64,000 bases of DNA from a candidate division WOR-3 bacterium (GTDB lineage Bacteria; Hydrothermota; Hydrothermia; Hydrothermales; JAJRUZ01): positions 171,272-235,271 of the forward strand of contig JBDRZL010000002.1 in assembly GCA_039803925.1 (NCBI GenBank). Direction: 5' to 3'. The notes under the pieces were generated by a model. It was given only the letters and a program-made list of their open reading frames with translations. It did not search any database and had not been told where the DNA came from. The position numbers and the translations under genes were made by a program. Shown here in pieces: positions 42,993 through 51,593 of the stretch; the stretch's first letter is position 1; every line of letters begins with the position of its first letter.

Positions 42993-44778
42993 AAATTATT
43001 TCTGCCAGTTTTCTTCCGATTCCTTTTACCTTGGCAATTTCATCAATACTTGCACCTTTTAATCTTTCTATTGAACCAAAAAACCTTAAAATTTCCACTT
43101 TCTTTTTTTCACCAATCCCAGTTATTCCATCAAGTTCTGAAATTTTAACTTTTTTCTCCATCTTCTTTCTATGGAAAGTTACAGCAAATCTGTGTGCCTC
43201 ACTTCTTATATCCCTTAAAAGTCTTATTGCATAAGTTTTTTTGGGTATCATCACCTCTTTGCCATCAGGAAAATAAAGCTGGTCAAAGGTTTTAGCAAAA
43301 GCACAAACTTTAACATCTTTTATATCAAGTTCTTTAAGAGCATTTAAAGCTGCACTTAACTGTGGTTTTCCACCATCAATTATAAATAAATCAGGAAATT
43401 TTTGATTTTCCTCTTTCAATCTTTTAAATCTTCTCTTTACAACTTCATAAACCATCTGTGGATCAGATTTTGCTTCTTCTGTTTTAATTTTATACTTTCT
43501 ATAAGATTTTTTATCCCTTTTACCATTTTTAAAAACTACAACCGCTCCAACCCTTTCATCTCCAAAGGAATGGGAAATATCAAGACACTCAATATGAAAG
43601 GGATAATCTTTAAGATTTAAATTTTCTTTTAGTTCAACAATTGCCTTAGATGGCAAAATTTTCCCCTTTTTTTCAATATAATATTCTTCAAGTTTTAACC
43701 TCGCATTTTCCTCAGCCATCTTGAGGAGCTTCTCCTCTTCATCATTTTCAGGCTCTCTAAATTTAATTAAAACATTTCTCTTAAGTTTTAAAGCCTCTTC
43801 TATATCCTTATAATTTTCATCAACTTTAATTAAAATAATTTCCTCTGAACCAAGAATACCTGAAAAGTAATACTGGGAAGCAAAAGAAAATAAAACATCC
43901 TTTTCCTCATAATAGAAAGGAACATCAAGAATAAAGTTTTCCATATCAAGAAGTTTTCCTTTTCTAACTCTTAAAAGAGAAATCGATGCAAAAGGATGAT
44001 GAATCTGACACGCTAAAACATCAAGGGATTTTTCTTCCTCTAAAACAGCAATTTGAGTTCTTGAAAGTTCTCTTATTGAATATAGAGCATCCCTTAATCT
44101 TGCTGCCTTTTCAAATTCCATTTTTTCTTTACATTTCTCTATTTCCTTTAAAAGATAATCCTCCACACTTTCTGTTCTTCCTGTAAAGAATAAAACTGCT
44201 TTATTTACCACTTCTTTATAATCCTTAGGGTTTACAAATCCTTCTACACAGGGAGCAGGACACCTTTTAAGTTCGTATTCAAGACAGGGATTTATTTTCT
44301 TTTTTGAAGGCAATTTGTATTTACAAGTTCTTATCGGGAAAATTCTTAAAGTCATTCTCAATGCTTTTCTAAGGGATTTAGCAGAATGAAAAGGTCCTAT
44401 AAATAAAGAGCCATCATCCCTTAAATCTCTTGTCATGAAAATTCTTGGATACATTTCTCTTAAAGTTATTTTAAGATATGGATATTTTTTATCATCCCTT
44501 AATCTTATATTAAATTTTGGCTTTTTACTTTTAATTAAATTATTTTCCAAAAGAAGTGCTTCAGGTTCAGAGGAAGTAACAATAAACTCAAAGTCTTTAA
44601 CCTTTTCTATCATTAAGTTGAGTCTTGGATTCTCATACTCTGCATTTAGGTGAGTTCTTATTCTTTCCCTTAAATTTCTTGCCTTACCTATGTAAAGAAG
44701 ATTACCCTTCTTATCATAAAAAAGATAAACTCCTGGTTTTTCAGGAACAAGTTCAAGATTTTTTTTATTAAATTCCAT
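42973..44778 (-). CDS. uvrC: excinuclease ABC subunit C
   Basis: Nucleotide excision repair nuclease making both cuts around a lesion with UvrA and UvrB. GIY-YIG domain at residues 12-45 (KPGVYLFYDKKGNLLYIGKARNLRERI), the cysteine-rich block (CLEYELKRCPAPC), UVR domain (EIEKCKEKMEFEKAARLRDAL), the RNase H-like second nuclease (IECLDISHSFGDERVGAVVVF, LFIIDGGKPQL) and C-terminal helix-hairpin-helix (LDGITGIGEKKKVEILRFFGSIE). 601 aa. Neither UvrA nor UvrB is in the window. Confidence 0.96.
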   Translation of the reverse strand: MEFNKKNLELVPEKPGVYLFYDKKGNLLYIGKARNLRERIRTHLNAEYENPRLNLMIEKVKDFEFIVTSSEPEALLLENNLIKSKKPKFNIRLRDDKKYPYLKITLREMYPRIFMTRDLRDDGSLFIGPFHSAKSLRKALRMTLRIFPIRTCKYKLPSKKKINPCLEYELKRCPAPCVEGFVNPKDYKEVVNKAVLFFTGRTESVEDYLLKEIEKCKEKMEFEKAARLRDALYSIRELSRTQIAVLEEEKSLDVLACQIHHPFASISLLRVRKGKLLDMENFILDVPFYYEEKDVLFSFASQYYFSGILGSEEIILIKVDENYKDIEEALKLKRNVLIKFREPENDEEEKLLKMAEENARLKLEEYYIEKKGKILPSKAIVELKENLNLKDYPFHIECLDISHSFGDERVGAVVVFKNGKRDKKSYRKYKIKTEEAKSDPQMVYEVVKRRFKRLKEENQKFPDLFIIDGGKPQLSAALNALKELDIKDVKVCAFAKTFDQLYFPDGKEVMIPKKTYAIRLLRDIRSEAHRFAVTFHRKKMEKKVKISELDGITGIGEKKKVEILRFFGSIERLKGASIDEIAKVKGIGRKLAEIIYERLHS

Positions 44779-44828
44779 AATTTAAATATTATATTTTCTT
44801 AAAAATTTTTTCAAAAAATATTAAAAAA

Positions 44829-45404
44829 TCAGGGTATAAAAGAGTACTTAAAGGATGTTAAATAGAATTTATTTTTTTTATAAATTTTATTATCCTTAAA
44901 AACTGTCAAATAATGAGTACCTGGATTTAACTCTAAATCTTCTGCAAGATAATACAAAAGTTTATCAGTTTTTTTTAAGGAATCAGATATATCAACACTA
45001 TCTATAAAAACTTTTAATCCCTTTGTATCCTTTATCTTAAAAACAAAAAGAATTTCCTCAGGTGTTAAAACCTCCTCCTCTGAAGGTGATATAATTATAA
45101 TTTCCTTTTCAGTTTTAATCATAAATTTAAAAAGAATAACAAAGATTAATGATAATGTAACAAGAGCAGGAACAAAAGTTTTAATTATTTTTTCCTTTCT
45201 CCTTCCCCTTTTTAAAACTTCTTTTCTTATTCTCAATTTCACATCAAGGGGGACTTCTATTTCAAAAGATTTAAAAAATTCCTTTACCTTTTCATAATTT
45301 TCTTTACAATCTTTACATTCTTTTATGTGATTTTCAAGCTCTTTAAAATTTTTTTCCTTATTTTCAATTATTTCAAATATTTCATTTATTTCAAAGTGTT
45401 TCAT
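44829..45404 (-). CDS. transmembrane anti-sigma factor with zinc-binding motif
   Basis: A 191-aa protein with the anti-sigma zinc motif H26-x3-C30-x2-C33 in a short cytoplasmic N-terminal domain, a membrane helix at about 76-96, and a small periplasmic domain of about 90 aa with Ig-like strands. It follows the ECF sigma gene with a four-base overlap. It most likely holds that sigma factor until an envelope signal arrives, and RseP-type cleavage could release it (inference). Confidence 0.85.
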   Translation of the reverse strand: MKHFEINEIFEIIENKEKNFKELENHIKECKDCKENYEKVKEFFKSFEIEVPLDVKLRIRKEVLKRGRRKEKIIKTFVPALVTLSLIFVILFKFMIKTEKEIIIISPSEEEVLTPEEILFVFKIKDTKGLKVFIDSVDISDSLKKTDKLLYYLAEDLELNPGTHYLTVFKDNKIYKKNKFYLTSFKYSFIP

Positions 45405-45883
45405 TTTAAAAGTTCAATTAAAAGTTCTCTTCCCCTTTTAAGTCTTGTTTTTACAGTCCCTTCAGGAACACCAAGAATTTCTGCAATTTCCTTAACCTTA
45501 AAGCTTGAAATGTAATAAAGTTCGAGGGTTTCTCTTATTTCTTCTGGTAACATTTTCATTTTTTCAAAAATTTTTTCTTTCTTTTCATCTCTTTCATAAG
45601 AATAATGTTTTTCATCAACAAAATCAAGGGGTATAAATTTTATAAATTTTCTCTTTCTATAAAAGGAAATAACAGAATTCATAGCAATTTTAAAAATCCA
45701 TGTATAATAGGAACTTCTTCCTTCAAATTTATCAAGCCCCTTATAAACTTTGAAAAATATTTCCTGACAGAGATCTTGAGCATCCTCTCTGTTTGATACC
45801 TTGTAATAAACATATTTCCAGATTCTGTCAAAGTATTTATCATAAAGGATATTGAAGAGATTTTCTTTTTCATTCTTATCCAT
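45401..45883 (-). CDS. ECF-family RNA polymerase sigma factor
   Basis: A 160-aa group IV sigma factor. Region 2 is YDKYFDRIWKYVYYKVSNREDAQDLCQEIFFKVYKGLDKFEGRSSYYTWIFKIAMN, region 4 is LPEEIRETLELYYISSFKVKEIAEILGVPEGTVKTRLKRGRELL with a typical helix-turn-helix. Encoded between a Spy-like protein and an anti-sigma factor, so it should drive an envelope stress regulon including its own operon. Confidence 0.93.
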   Translation of the reverse strand: MDKNEKENLFNILYDKYFDRIWKYVYYKVSNREDAQDLCQEIFFKVYKGLDKFEGRSSYYTWIFKIAMNSVISFYRKRKFIKFIPLDFVDEKHYSYERDEKKEKIFEKMKMLPEEIRETLELYYISSFKVKEIAEILGVPEGTVKTRLKRGRELLIELLK

Positions 45884-45889
45884 TTTAAA

Positions 45890-46339
45890 TTAATTTTTCC
45901 GCAACATTCTCCTTTCTCTTCTCATTTCCCTTAATTTTTCTCTTATTTCATTAAATCTTTTATTGCCCAGTTTATCATAAGTTTCCTTAAAAGCTTCAAT
46001 CTGTTTGATTCTAAGATTCTTGTTAAGTTCTGCCAGTTCTTCTATTAATCTTTCAGCTTTGTTAAAATCAATTTTTTCAGATTGCATAACTTCTTCCAGT
46101 TCAATCTCTTTGATTCTTATTTCTGATTTTATTTTTTCAGTTTCCTTTTCTAAATTAAAGTAGAGTGTTTTGAAAAATTCTATCTCATCCTTTGAAAGTC
46201 CTATATTTTTCTGAACATCACTTTCAAGTGCCAAAACTCTTATAATTATTTCAGGATTTCTTTTTAAAAACATCCTTTTTAAAAATTGTCCCTGTTCTGG
46301 TTGAGCTATTAAGATTATTAAAGGTATTAAGGATTTCAT
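45890..46339 (-). CDS. Spy/CpxP-like periplasmic helical protein
   Basis: A 149-aa exported protein with a signal peptide (LIPLIILIAQP), then only helix with the spaced pattern of Spy/CpxP/ZraP: NIGLSKDEIEFFKTLYFNLEKETEKIKSEIRIKEIELEEVM and a basic C-terminus. Relatives act as periplasmic chaperones or as feedback inhibitors of stress sensors. First gene of the sigma operon with AAGGAGAA before the start. A T-arm-like motif lies 23 bases upstream. Confidence 0.72.
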   Translation of the reverse strand: MKSLIPLIILIAQPEQGQFLKRMFLKRNPEIIIRVLALESDVQKNIGLSKDEIEFFKTLYFNLEKETEKIKSEIRIKEIELEEVMQSEKIDFNKAERLIEELAELNKNLRIKQIEAFKETYDKLGNKRFNEIREKLREMRRERRMLRKN

Positions 46340-46362
46340 ATAAATTCTCCTTTTTATTTTAA

Positions 46363-46376
46363 GGGGTTTGAACCCT
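46363..46376 (-). promoter_or_regulatory. T-arm-like motif before the Spy-like gene
   Basis: Minus strand AGGG-TTCAAAC-CCCT with four base pairs, the strongest stem of the four copies, and 23 bases before the ATG. No tRNA acceptor or anticodon arm is near. Confidence 0.45.
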
Positions 46377-46435
46377 GAATTAATATTTGACGCAATTTAA
46401 TTAAAAGTGGTTCATTATTTTATAATTTATCTCTG

Positions 46436-47476
46436 ATGAAAAAAGAGAGAAAAAGATGTGAAAAACATCCTGAAAGATTTCTTACAAGAAAGTGTTTTAG
46501 GTGCAAGAAGGAGATATGTTCTAAATGTTCCATTAAAAAATACAGACATTATTTCTGTTCTAAAAAATGTATTTATTTATTTCTTTTTGAAAATTTTAAA
46601 AAGAAAAGAATTTATAAAGAGCCCCTCTCTTACCCTTATATTAAAATAATTTTTGCTTCTTTTATACTGTTATTTTTTATTTCAATTTACTTTCTTTATA
46701 AAAAACCAGTCATTGAACATAAGGATTTTATTTTAAAAAAAATTTACATAAGAGAAAAATCTTCTCCTCTTTTTTTTGATGGCTCAATTACAAGATTTAA
46801 AATTCAAAAAAAGGAAATCTATATTACCTTTGATGGTGGAAGTTTTGCACAGAGGGCTAATGTAATACTTAATATTTTAAAAAAATATAACATAAAAAGT
46901 TCCTTTTTCCTTACAGGTGAATTTATAGAAAAATTTAAAAATGTTGTTCAGAAAATTGTTTCGGATTCCCATGAAGTTTTAAATCACACATACTCGCATC
47001 CACATTTTACTACCTATGAAATTAACAAAAAAAACCAAACAATTAAAGGTTTATCACCTGAAATGATATTTGGAGAGCTTTTTAAAACTGAGGAATTATT
47101 TGAAAAAATAACTGGAAAAAAGATGAAATTCATATGGAGATCTCCCTATGGTGAGGAAAATGCTGAAATAAGAAGATGGGCAAGCAGACTCGGTTACATT
47201 CATGTAAGATGGACCTATGATTTCTTTGACTGGAAAAGTGTAAGGGATTATAGGGAAAGGTTTGAAAACTTTAAGAAAATAGAAGATAAAAGAGGTTATA
47301 TTTTGCTTTTGCATCTTGGTTCCCCTATCAATGATACTTTAGAATACAAAATTTTTCTTGAAAATTTAATTAAAGAATTAAAAAATGAAGGTTACGAATT
47401 TAAAAAAATATCAGAAGGAATAAAGGAGGAAATTTTATGGAACCAAAAGATATCCTTGAAAAACTTGAGGTATTAA
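46436..47476 (+). CDS. membrane-anchored polysaccharide deacetylase with N-terminal zinc finger
   Basis: A 346-aa protein with three parts. Residues 1-50 are a B-box/MYND-like zinc finger (CEKHPERFLTRKCFRC...CSKC...HYFCSKKC). A membrane helix lies at about 68-86. Residues about 115-325 are a NodB-type deacetylase: ITFDGGSFAQRANVILNILKKY (motif 1 with FDGG in place of FDDG), FFLTGEFIEKF, the metal pair in EVLNHTYSHPHF, WRSPYGEENAEIRRWA, and a final HLG. It probably removes acetyl groups from a surface glycan. A TATAAT lies ten bases before the ATG with no Shine-Dalgarno, hinting at a near-leaderless start. Confidence 0.82.
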   Translation: MKKERKRCEKHPERFLTRKCFRCKKEICSKCSIKKYRHYFCSKKCIYLFLFENFKKKRIYKEPLSYPYIKIIFASFILLFFISIYFLYKKPVIEHKDFILKKIYIREKSSPLFFDGSITRFKIQKKEIYITFDGGSFAQRANVILNILKKYNIKSSFFLTGEFIEKFKNVVQKIVSDSHEVLNHTYSHPHFTTYEINKKNQTIKGLSPEMIFGELFKTEELFEKITGKKMKFIWRSPYGEENAEIRRWASRLGYIHVRWTYDFFDWKSVRDYRERFENFKKIEDKRGYILLLHLGSPINDTLEYKIFLENLIKELKNEGYEFKKISEGIKEEILWNQKISLKNLRY

Positions 47477-48003
47477 AAAGAGGGCATTTTCTTTTAACAA
47501 GTGGAAATCACTCAGATATTTATTTTGAAAAATATAGAATACTATCATATCCTTTTTACCTTCAAAAATTACTTGAATTGTCCCTTGATTTTTTAAAAAA
47601 AATTGAATTTGATGTGATACTCGGTCCTTTTACAGGTGGTGCTCTAATTGCGGAGATTTTAGGTCTTATGTTAAATAAAAGAGCAATATTTGCAGAAAAG
47701 GAAAAGGAGGAATTTGTTATAAGAAGAGATTTTTCAATAAATTTTCCTGTAAATGGAATTATAGTTGATGATGTTATAACAACAGGAGGTTCAATTCAAA
47801 AAACACTTAAAGCAAGTGAAAAACTCTTAAATATTAAAGGAATTCTTGTTTTAATTGATAGAAGGGAAAAAGAAGAAGATTTTGGAATTCCCTTTTATGC
47901 AATTTATAAAGAAAAAGTAAAAATTTTTCCACCTCAAGATTGTCCCTTGTGTAAAATGGGAATCCCACTTGAAAGACCAGGGGGGAAAACTTCCTCTATT
48001 TAA
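47437..48003 (+). CDS. pyrE: orotate phosphoribosyltransferase
   Basis: Makes orotidine 5'-phosphate from orotate and PRPP for pyrimidine synthesis. HFLLTSGNHSDIYFEKYRIL near the N-terminus, LGPFTGGALIAEILG, and the PRPP motif GIIVDDVITTGGSI. The C-terminal CPLCKMGIPLERPGG is typical for the thermophilic PyrE branch. It overlaps the deacetylase gene by 40 bases, with AAGGAGG before the start, so translation is coupled. Confidence 0.92.
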   Translation: MEPKDILEKLEVLKRGHFLLTSGNHSDIYFEKYRILSYPFYLQKLLELSLDFLKKIEFDVILGPFTGGALIAEILGLMLNKRAIFAEKEKEEFVIRRDFSINFPVNGIIVDDVITTGGSIQKTLKASEKLLNIKGILVLIDRREKEEDFGIPFYAIYKEKVKIFPPQDCPLCKMGIPLERPGGKTSSI

Positions 48004-49027
48004 TTACAATTATTTTTTTAGATTTATAACCTGATTTTAAAAAGTAAATACCTCTTTTTTTAATTTCAATTCTTCTACCTGAGATAGAGTATAACTTGCT
48101 ATTTTCTTTTTTAGATAGATTTATATAATTATCTTCACTTATATCAAGTGAAGGTGAAAATTCTTCATTTAAATCAAGATAGCCTGAATTATTTATCCCC
48201 CCAATTGCATAGAGTTTACCTCCTGAAAAATCACCTGAAAATTCACTTCTTGCTGTTGGCATAGCTAAACCAGTTTCCCAGGTATCTGTATAAAAATTAA
48301 ATTCTTCATTAATATTCAGGTATCCATTTCTATATCCACCTATTGCATATATTTTAAAACCATCACATCTTATCAAAAGGAAAGCCCGCGGTGTTGGCAT
48401 ATTTATTCCATTAGACCAGGTATTATTAGAGGGGTCATAAATTTCAGTTTTGTTTAAATCACCTGTTCCGTTCTTGCCTCCTATTACATAAATTTTTCCG
48501 TTATATACGCAGGGGCCAAGATACGCTCTAACTGTTGGCATAGAAGCTTTTATGCTCCATGTATTTGATAAAATTGAGTATTCTTCATTTATTGATAAAT
48601 ACTGGCTACCGTTGAATCCTCCAATTACATAAACTTTCCCATTTAGATAAACAGCACCAGCACCTTCCCTTGCTTGGTTCATAGGAGCTTTTGTTGTCCA
48701 TGTATTTGTTACGGGATTATATTCTTCGTTTATTTTTAAATAAGAGCCATTAAATCCACCTATTGCGTAAATTTTATTTCCGTCTGATACAAGAACAAAT
48801 CTTTCCCTTGGAGTTGGCATTGGATTTTTTATTTCCCAGGAATCTGTTACAGGGTCATAAACTTCATTAGTTCCAAGAAAACCTGCTACATTTCTACCAC
48901 CTATTACATAGATTTTTCCATTAAGTTCTACTGCACCATGACCTTTTCTCTTAACTGTCATATTCGTTTTTGTTTGCCAGATTTCAAAGAAAATTAGAAA
49001 ACACAAAAAACTTTTTATTAAGCTCAT
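47996..49027 (-). CDS. secreted kelch-repeat protein with sorting-like C-terminus
   Basis: A 343-aa exported protein: signal peptide at 1-19, then about six kelch repeats of 47 residues with the pattern 'GKIYVIGGxN...NEEYNPxTNTWxxxxxMPTxR', which make one beta-propeller. The end (about 295-343) holds SKLYSISGRRIEIKKRGIYFLKSGYKSKKIIVIK, a shortened Por-type sorting domain. Single-gene unit, convergent with pyrE by eight bases. Binding role at the surface is likely, ligand unknown. Confidence 0.8.
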   Translation of the reverse strand: MSLIKSFLCFLIFFEIWQTKTNMTVKRKGHGAVELNGKIYVIGGRNVAGFLGTNEVYDPVTDSWEIKNPMPTPRERFVLVSDGNKIYAIGGFNGSYLKINEEYNPVTNTWTTKAPMNQAREGAGAVYLNGKVYVIGGFNGSQYLSINEEYSILSNTWSIKASMPTVRAYLGPCVYNGKIYVIGGKNGTGDLNKTEIYDPSNNTWSNGINMPTPRAFLLIRCDGFKIYAIGGYRNGYLNINEEFNFYTDTWETGLAMPTARSEFSGDFSGGKLYAIGGINNSGYLDLNEEFSPSLDISEDNYINLSKKENSKLYSISGRRIEIKKRGIYFLKSGYKSKKIIVIK

Positions 49028-49079
49028 AGAAGTATTATAATCAATTTAATAAAAAAATACAATACTACAAAAAAATATT

Positions 49080-50084
49080 TTAAAATTTAAAAACTTTAAT
49101 AATAAATTCAAAAATTAAACCTAAAATAAAAAAGTAACCAAATTTTTTATTATGGTCAAAAGCAAAGGCAACAAACCATAATGGCCATACTGAGTCAGGA
49201 TAAATTTCAGGTTTTGTTAAAGGTTTTGGCTTTAAATAAACTTTAAGGATTCTATTAAAAAACCATTTTAAAGAAAAGAGCACAATAAGCATTGTAAATT
49301 TAAAAAATCCAATCAAAACAAGATAAACAGTTAATACATACTGTAATGAAATTATTATAATATTTAAAATTCTGGCATTTTTTTCCCCAATAATAACGGG
49401 TAATGTTTTTACACCTTTTTTCTTATCATCTTCATATTTATCAATATGCTTTCCAAATATAACACTCGTTGCACCCAAACTGTATATAAAACTCATCAGA
49501 ATAACTTTTATATCCCATTCACCGGTGATTATATAATATCCACCCCCTATCATAAGTGGTCCCCATACTATTAAAACACTCAATTCTCCGAGTCCTATAT
49601 ATTTTAAAGGCCATGTATAAAATAGAATAAAAAAAGAACCTATTAAAACTAAAATTAATGCTTGAATTCCTTTTAAATATATAAAATAAACTCCAACTGA
49701 AAGTGCAAGCAAACCTGTAACTATGACATATTTAAAAAATTCTTTTTTATCTAATAAATTATGTTCAAGGGCATGAGGTCCGTATCGGGCTCTAAAGTAA
49801 TTATCCTTATCTACTCCTTTTATAAAATCTGTATAATCGTTTAACATATTGTTTAAGGCATGGGCTAATACAAGTCCAACAGTTAACATAATCCAGTTTA
49901 ATAAATCAAATTTACCCTTTAAAAAAGTTAAAATACCCACAATATAAGAAGGTATCAATGTAATAACAAAAACAGCAGCCCTTGAGAGAATTAACCATTT
50001 TGATATAACATCAAGTTTAACCCATTCTTCTTTATCTATTCTTGGTATAACCCTCAGTGCTTTTATCCAGAAGGAGATATTCAC
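49080..50084 (-). CDS. UbiA-family prenyltransferase (MenA-like)
   Basis: A 334-aa integral membrane protein with about eight helices. The first Asp-rich motif is NNMLNDYTDFIKGVDKD and the second GKHIDKYEDDKKKGVKTLPVIIG, which bind the prenyl diphosphate through magnesium. The spacing resembles MenA, which prenylates 1,4-dihydroxy-2-naphthoate, but no menaquinone genes are near, so the acceptor is open. Last gene of the minus-strand operon headed by the EF-G-like gene, four bases after the 228-aa membrane gene. Confidence 0.85.
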   Translation of the reverse strand: MNISFWIKALRVIPRIDKEEWVKLDVISKWLILSRAAVFVITLIPSYIVGILTFLKGKFDLLNWIMLTVGLVLAHALNNMLNDYTDFIKGVDKDNYFRARYGPHALEHNLLDKKEFFKYVIVTGLLALSVGVYFIYLKGIQALILVLIGSFFILFYTWPLKYIGLGELSVLIVWGPLMIGGGYYIITGEWDIKVILMSFIYSLGATSVIFGKHIDKYEDDKKKGVKTLPVIIGEKNARILNIIIISLQYVLTVYLVLIGFFKFTMLIVLFSLKWFFNRILKVYLKPKPLTKPEIYPDSVWPLWFVAFAFDHNKKFGYFFILGLIFEFIIKVFKF

Positions 50085-50088
50085 AGGA

Positions 50089-50775
50089 TTAAATCAAATG
50101 TATAAAATCATGAATTAAAAAGTAAAATCTACCAATCAAAAGAGATATTCTTGCCATAACAGTGTAACCAAAGGCTGCACCAAAACCTATCATTATAAAT
50201 ATGATCCCTATTTTTGAAAAAATTTTTAAAGGACCCTTATGTTCCTTGGAAAAGAAAAAGTAAGATAAAACTGTGAATGTTCCTATAAATATTATTAAGG
50301 AGTTAAAAAAGTATAGGGTATTAGAAAATTGGGGCAAAAAAGTATCTTTTATCTGATCAAAAATTCTTGCCTTAAAGGTAGGATAAAGAGATAAACCTGC
50401 TCCAACTCCCATTAGAAAGGCAATAGGATACCTTATAAGCCATGAATGCTTAGGAAAAAGCAGAGAAAAGAATAAAAGTCCAAAGGTAAGGGGAATAAGA
50501 TACATAACAAAAGCAAAAAAACTTGAAATTAAATTTATGTCAGGAAATAACTGGGGCCAGATAATTTTATAATAAAAAATAGAGAATTTTTCTGAAAAGG
50601 GTTTTATTATAAATCTTAAAATAGCGTTATGCCAGTAAATTGAAGCATAATAACCTGCTGAAACCCCTACAAATAAGTGTTCAGCAAATCTGTATACAGG
50701 ATTATCCTTAAATAAAAAGGAAAATATAGAAAGGGTTAAAAAAGCGCTTATCCATATCCAGGGATCAAAACTCAT
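50089..50775 (-). CDS. uncharacterised membrane protein (228 aa)
   Basis: About six membrane helices. The most characteristic blocks are NPVYRFAEHLFVGVSAGYY near the N-terminus, which might form a loop and helix, and GFGAAFGYTVMARISLLIGRF near the C-terminus. No charged catalytic motif is seen. It overlaps the 273-aa gene by four bases. I do not recognise a named family. The glycine-rich C-terminal helix and tight coupling suggest a subunit of a membrane complex with its neighbours. Confidence 0.68.
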   Translation of the reverse strand: MSFDPWIWISAFLTLSIFSFLFKDNPVYRFAEHLFVGVSAGYYASIYWHNAILRFIIKPFSEKFSIFYYKIIWPQLFPDINLISSFFAFVMYLIPLTFGLLFFSLLFPKHSWLIRYPIAFLMGVGAGLSLYPTFKARIFDQIKDTFLPQFSNTLYFFNSLIIFIGTFTVLSYFFFSKEHKGPLKIFSKIGIIFIMIGFGAAFGYTVMARISLLIGRFYFLIHDFIHLI

Positions 50776-51593
50776 TTTTTAGTCCTCCTTTGCATAAAAA
50801 AAGCAATGTTACCAAGAATAACAAGAAAGACCATTACAAAATTTGCAAGGGAAATTGAGTTCATCCCCTTTGTTGCAAGATCATAAGCCTTCAATAATTT
50901 CTCATACTCAGCAGCACCCCTCATTCCTCCTATTAAACCTATAAACTGTTTACTTCTGTAATAAGGATAAAGTTGAGCTGCCATAACAGCTGTTACTCCA
51001 GCTGCTACATTGGCACCATATCTTCCATTTGCGTAAATCATCCAGCTTTCTGGTATTGCTGCTCCTGATATGCTTATAGCAAGTTTAATGTCACTATAAT
51101 TTTTAACTCCATTAAAAGCAGGAATTTTATCAAAGGGATATCCAAAATAGTCAGATTTAAAAACATTCTTTATATCCTCACCAATTCCTAAAATTGTTGC
51201 AGCAACTGAAGGGAAATATCCAAGAAAGACAATATCTTCCCTTTCCTTTAATCCATACTCCTTGATTATTTTATTGTAAACATCGAGAGCAAACCCTGTT
51301 CCAGCAGGATATAGAGTCATTATATATATCCTAAGCTTTTTCTTTGCGAGATGCTTTGCAAGAACAAGGGATATTGGATAACATTCTGGTAATACATCAG
51401 GTGAATAGTCAAAAGACAATATTACAGGTGTTCCTTCAGGCAGAGCTTCTATAAAATCATAAACATCCTGAACTGGTTTTAAAATGTTTAAAGGTAAAGT
51501 AAATTTAAAAAGTAAAGGAAAAAAAACAGCAATTCCAATTAAAAGAAATATTAAAGCTCTCGGTATTTTAAGCAATCTTTCCCATATACTCAT
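50772..51593 (-). CDS. uncharacterised membrane-anchored protein with soluble alpha/beta domain (273 aa)
   Basis: One helix at about 13-30 and one at 248-266 flank a soluble domain of 215 residues. That domain has alternating strands and helices (GTPVILSFDYSPDVLPECYPISLVLAKHLAKKKLRIYIMTLYPAG; IVFLGYFPSVAATILGIGEDI; YSDIKLAISISGAAIPESWMIYA) and ends in NVAAGVTAVMAAQLYPYYRSKQFIGLIGGMRGAAEYE. The pattern recalls a Rossmann-like ligand or nucleotide-binding fold, but no known motif is clear. Overlaps both neighbours by four bases. Confidence 0.68.
   Translation of the reverse strand: MSIWERLLKIPRALIFLLIGIAVFFPLLFKFTLPLNILKPVQDVYDFIEALPEGTPVILSFDYSPDVLPECYPISLVLAKHLAKKKLRIYIMTLYPAGTGFALDVYNKIIKEYGLKEREDIVFLGYFPSVAATILGIGEDIKNVFKSDYFGYPFDKIPAFNGVKNYSDIKLAISISGAAIPESWMIYANGRYGANVAAGVTAVMAAQLYPYYRSKQFIGLIGGMRGAAEYEKLLKAYDLATKGMNSISLANFVMVFLVILGNIAFFMQRRTKK

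Noticed and set aside
46387..46426. TTGACG with TATAAT as a full promoter for the deacetylase gene
   Set aside because: The spacing is 28 bases, too long for a sigma70-type promoter; only the -10 is credible.
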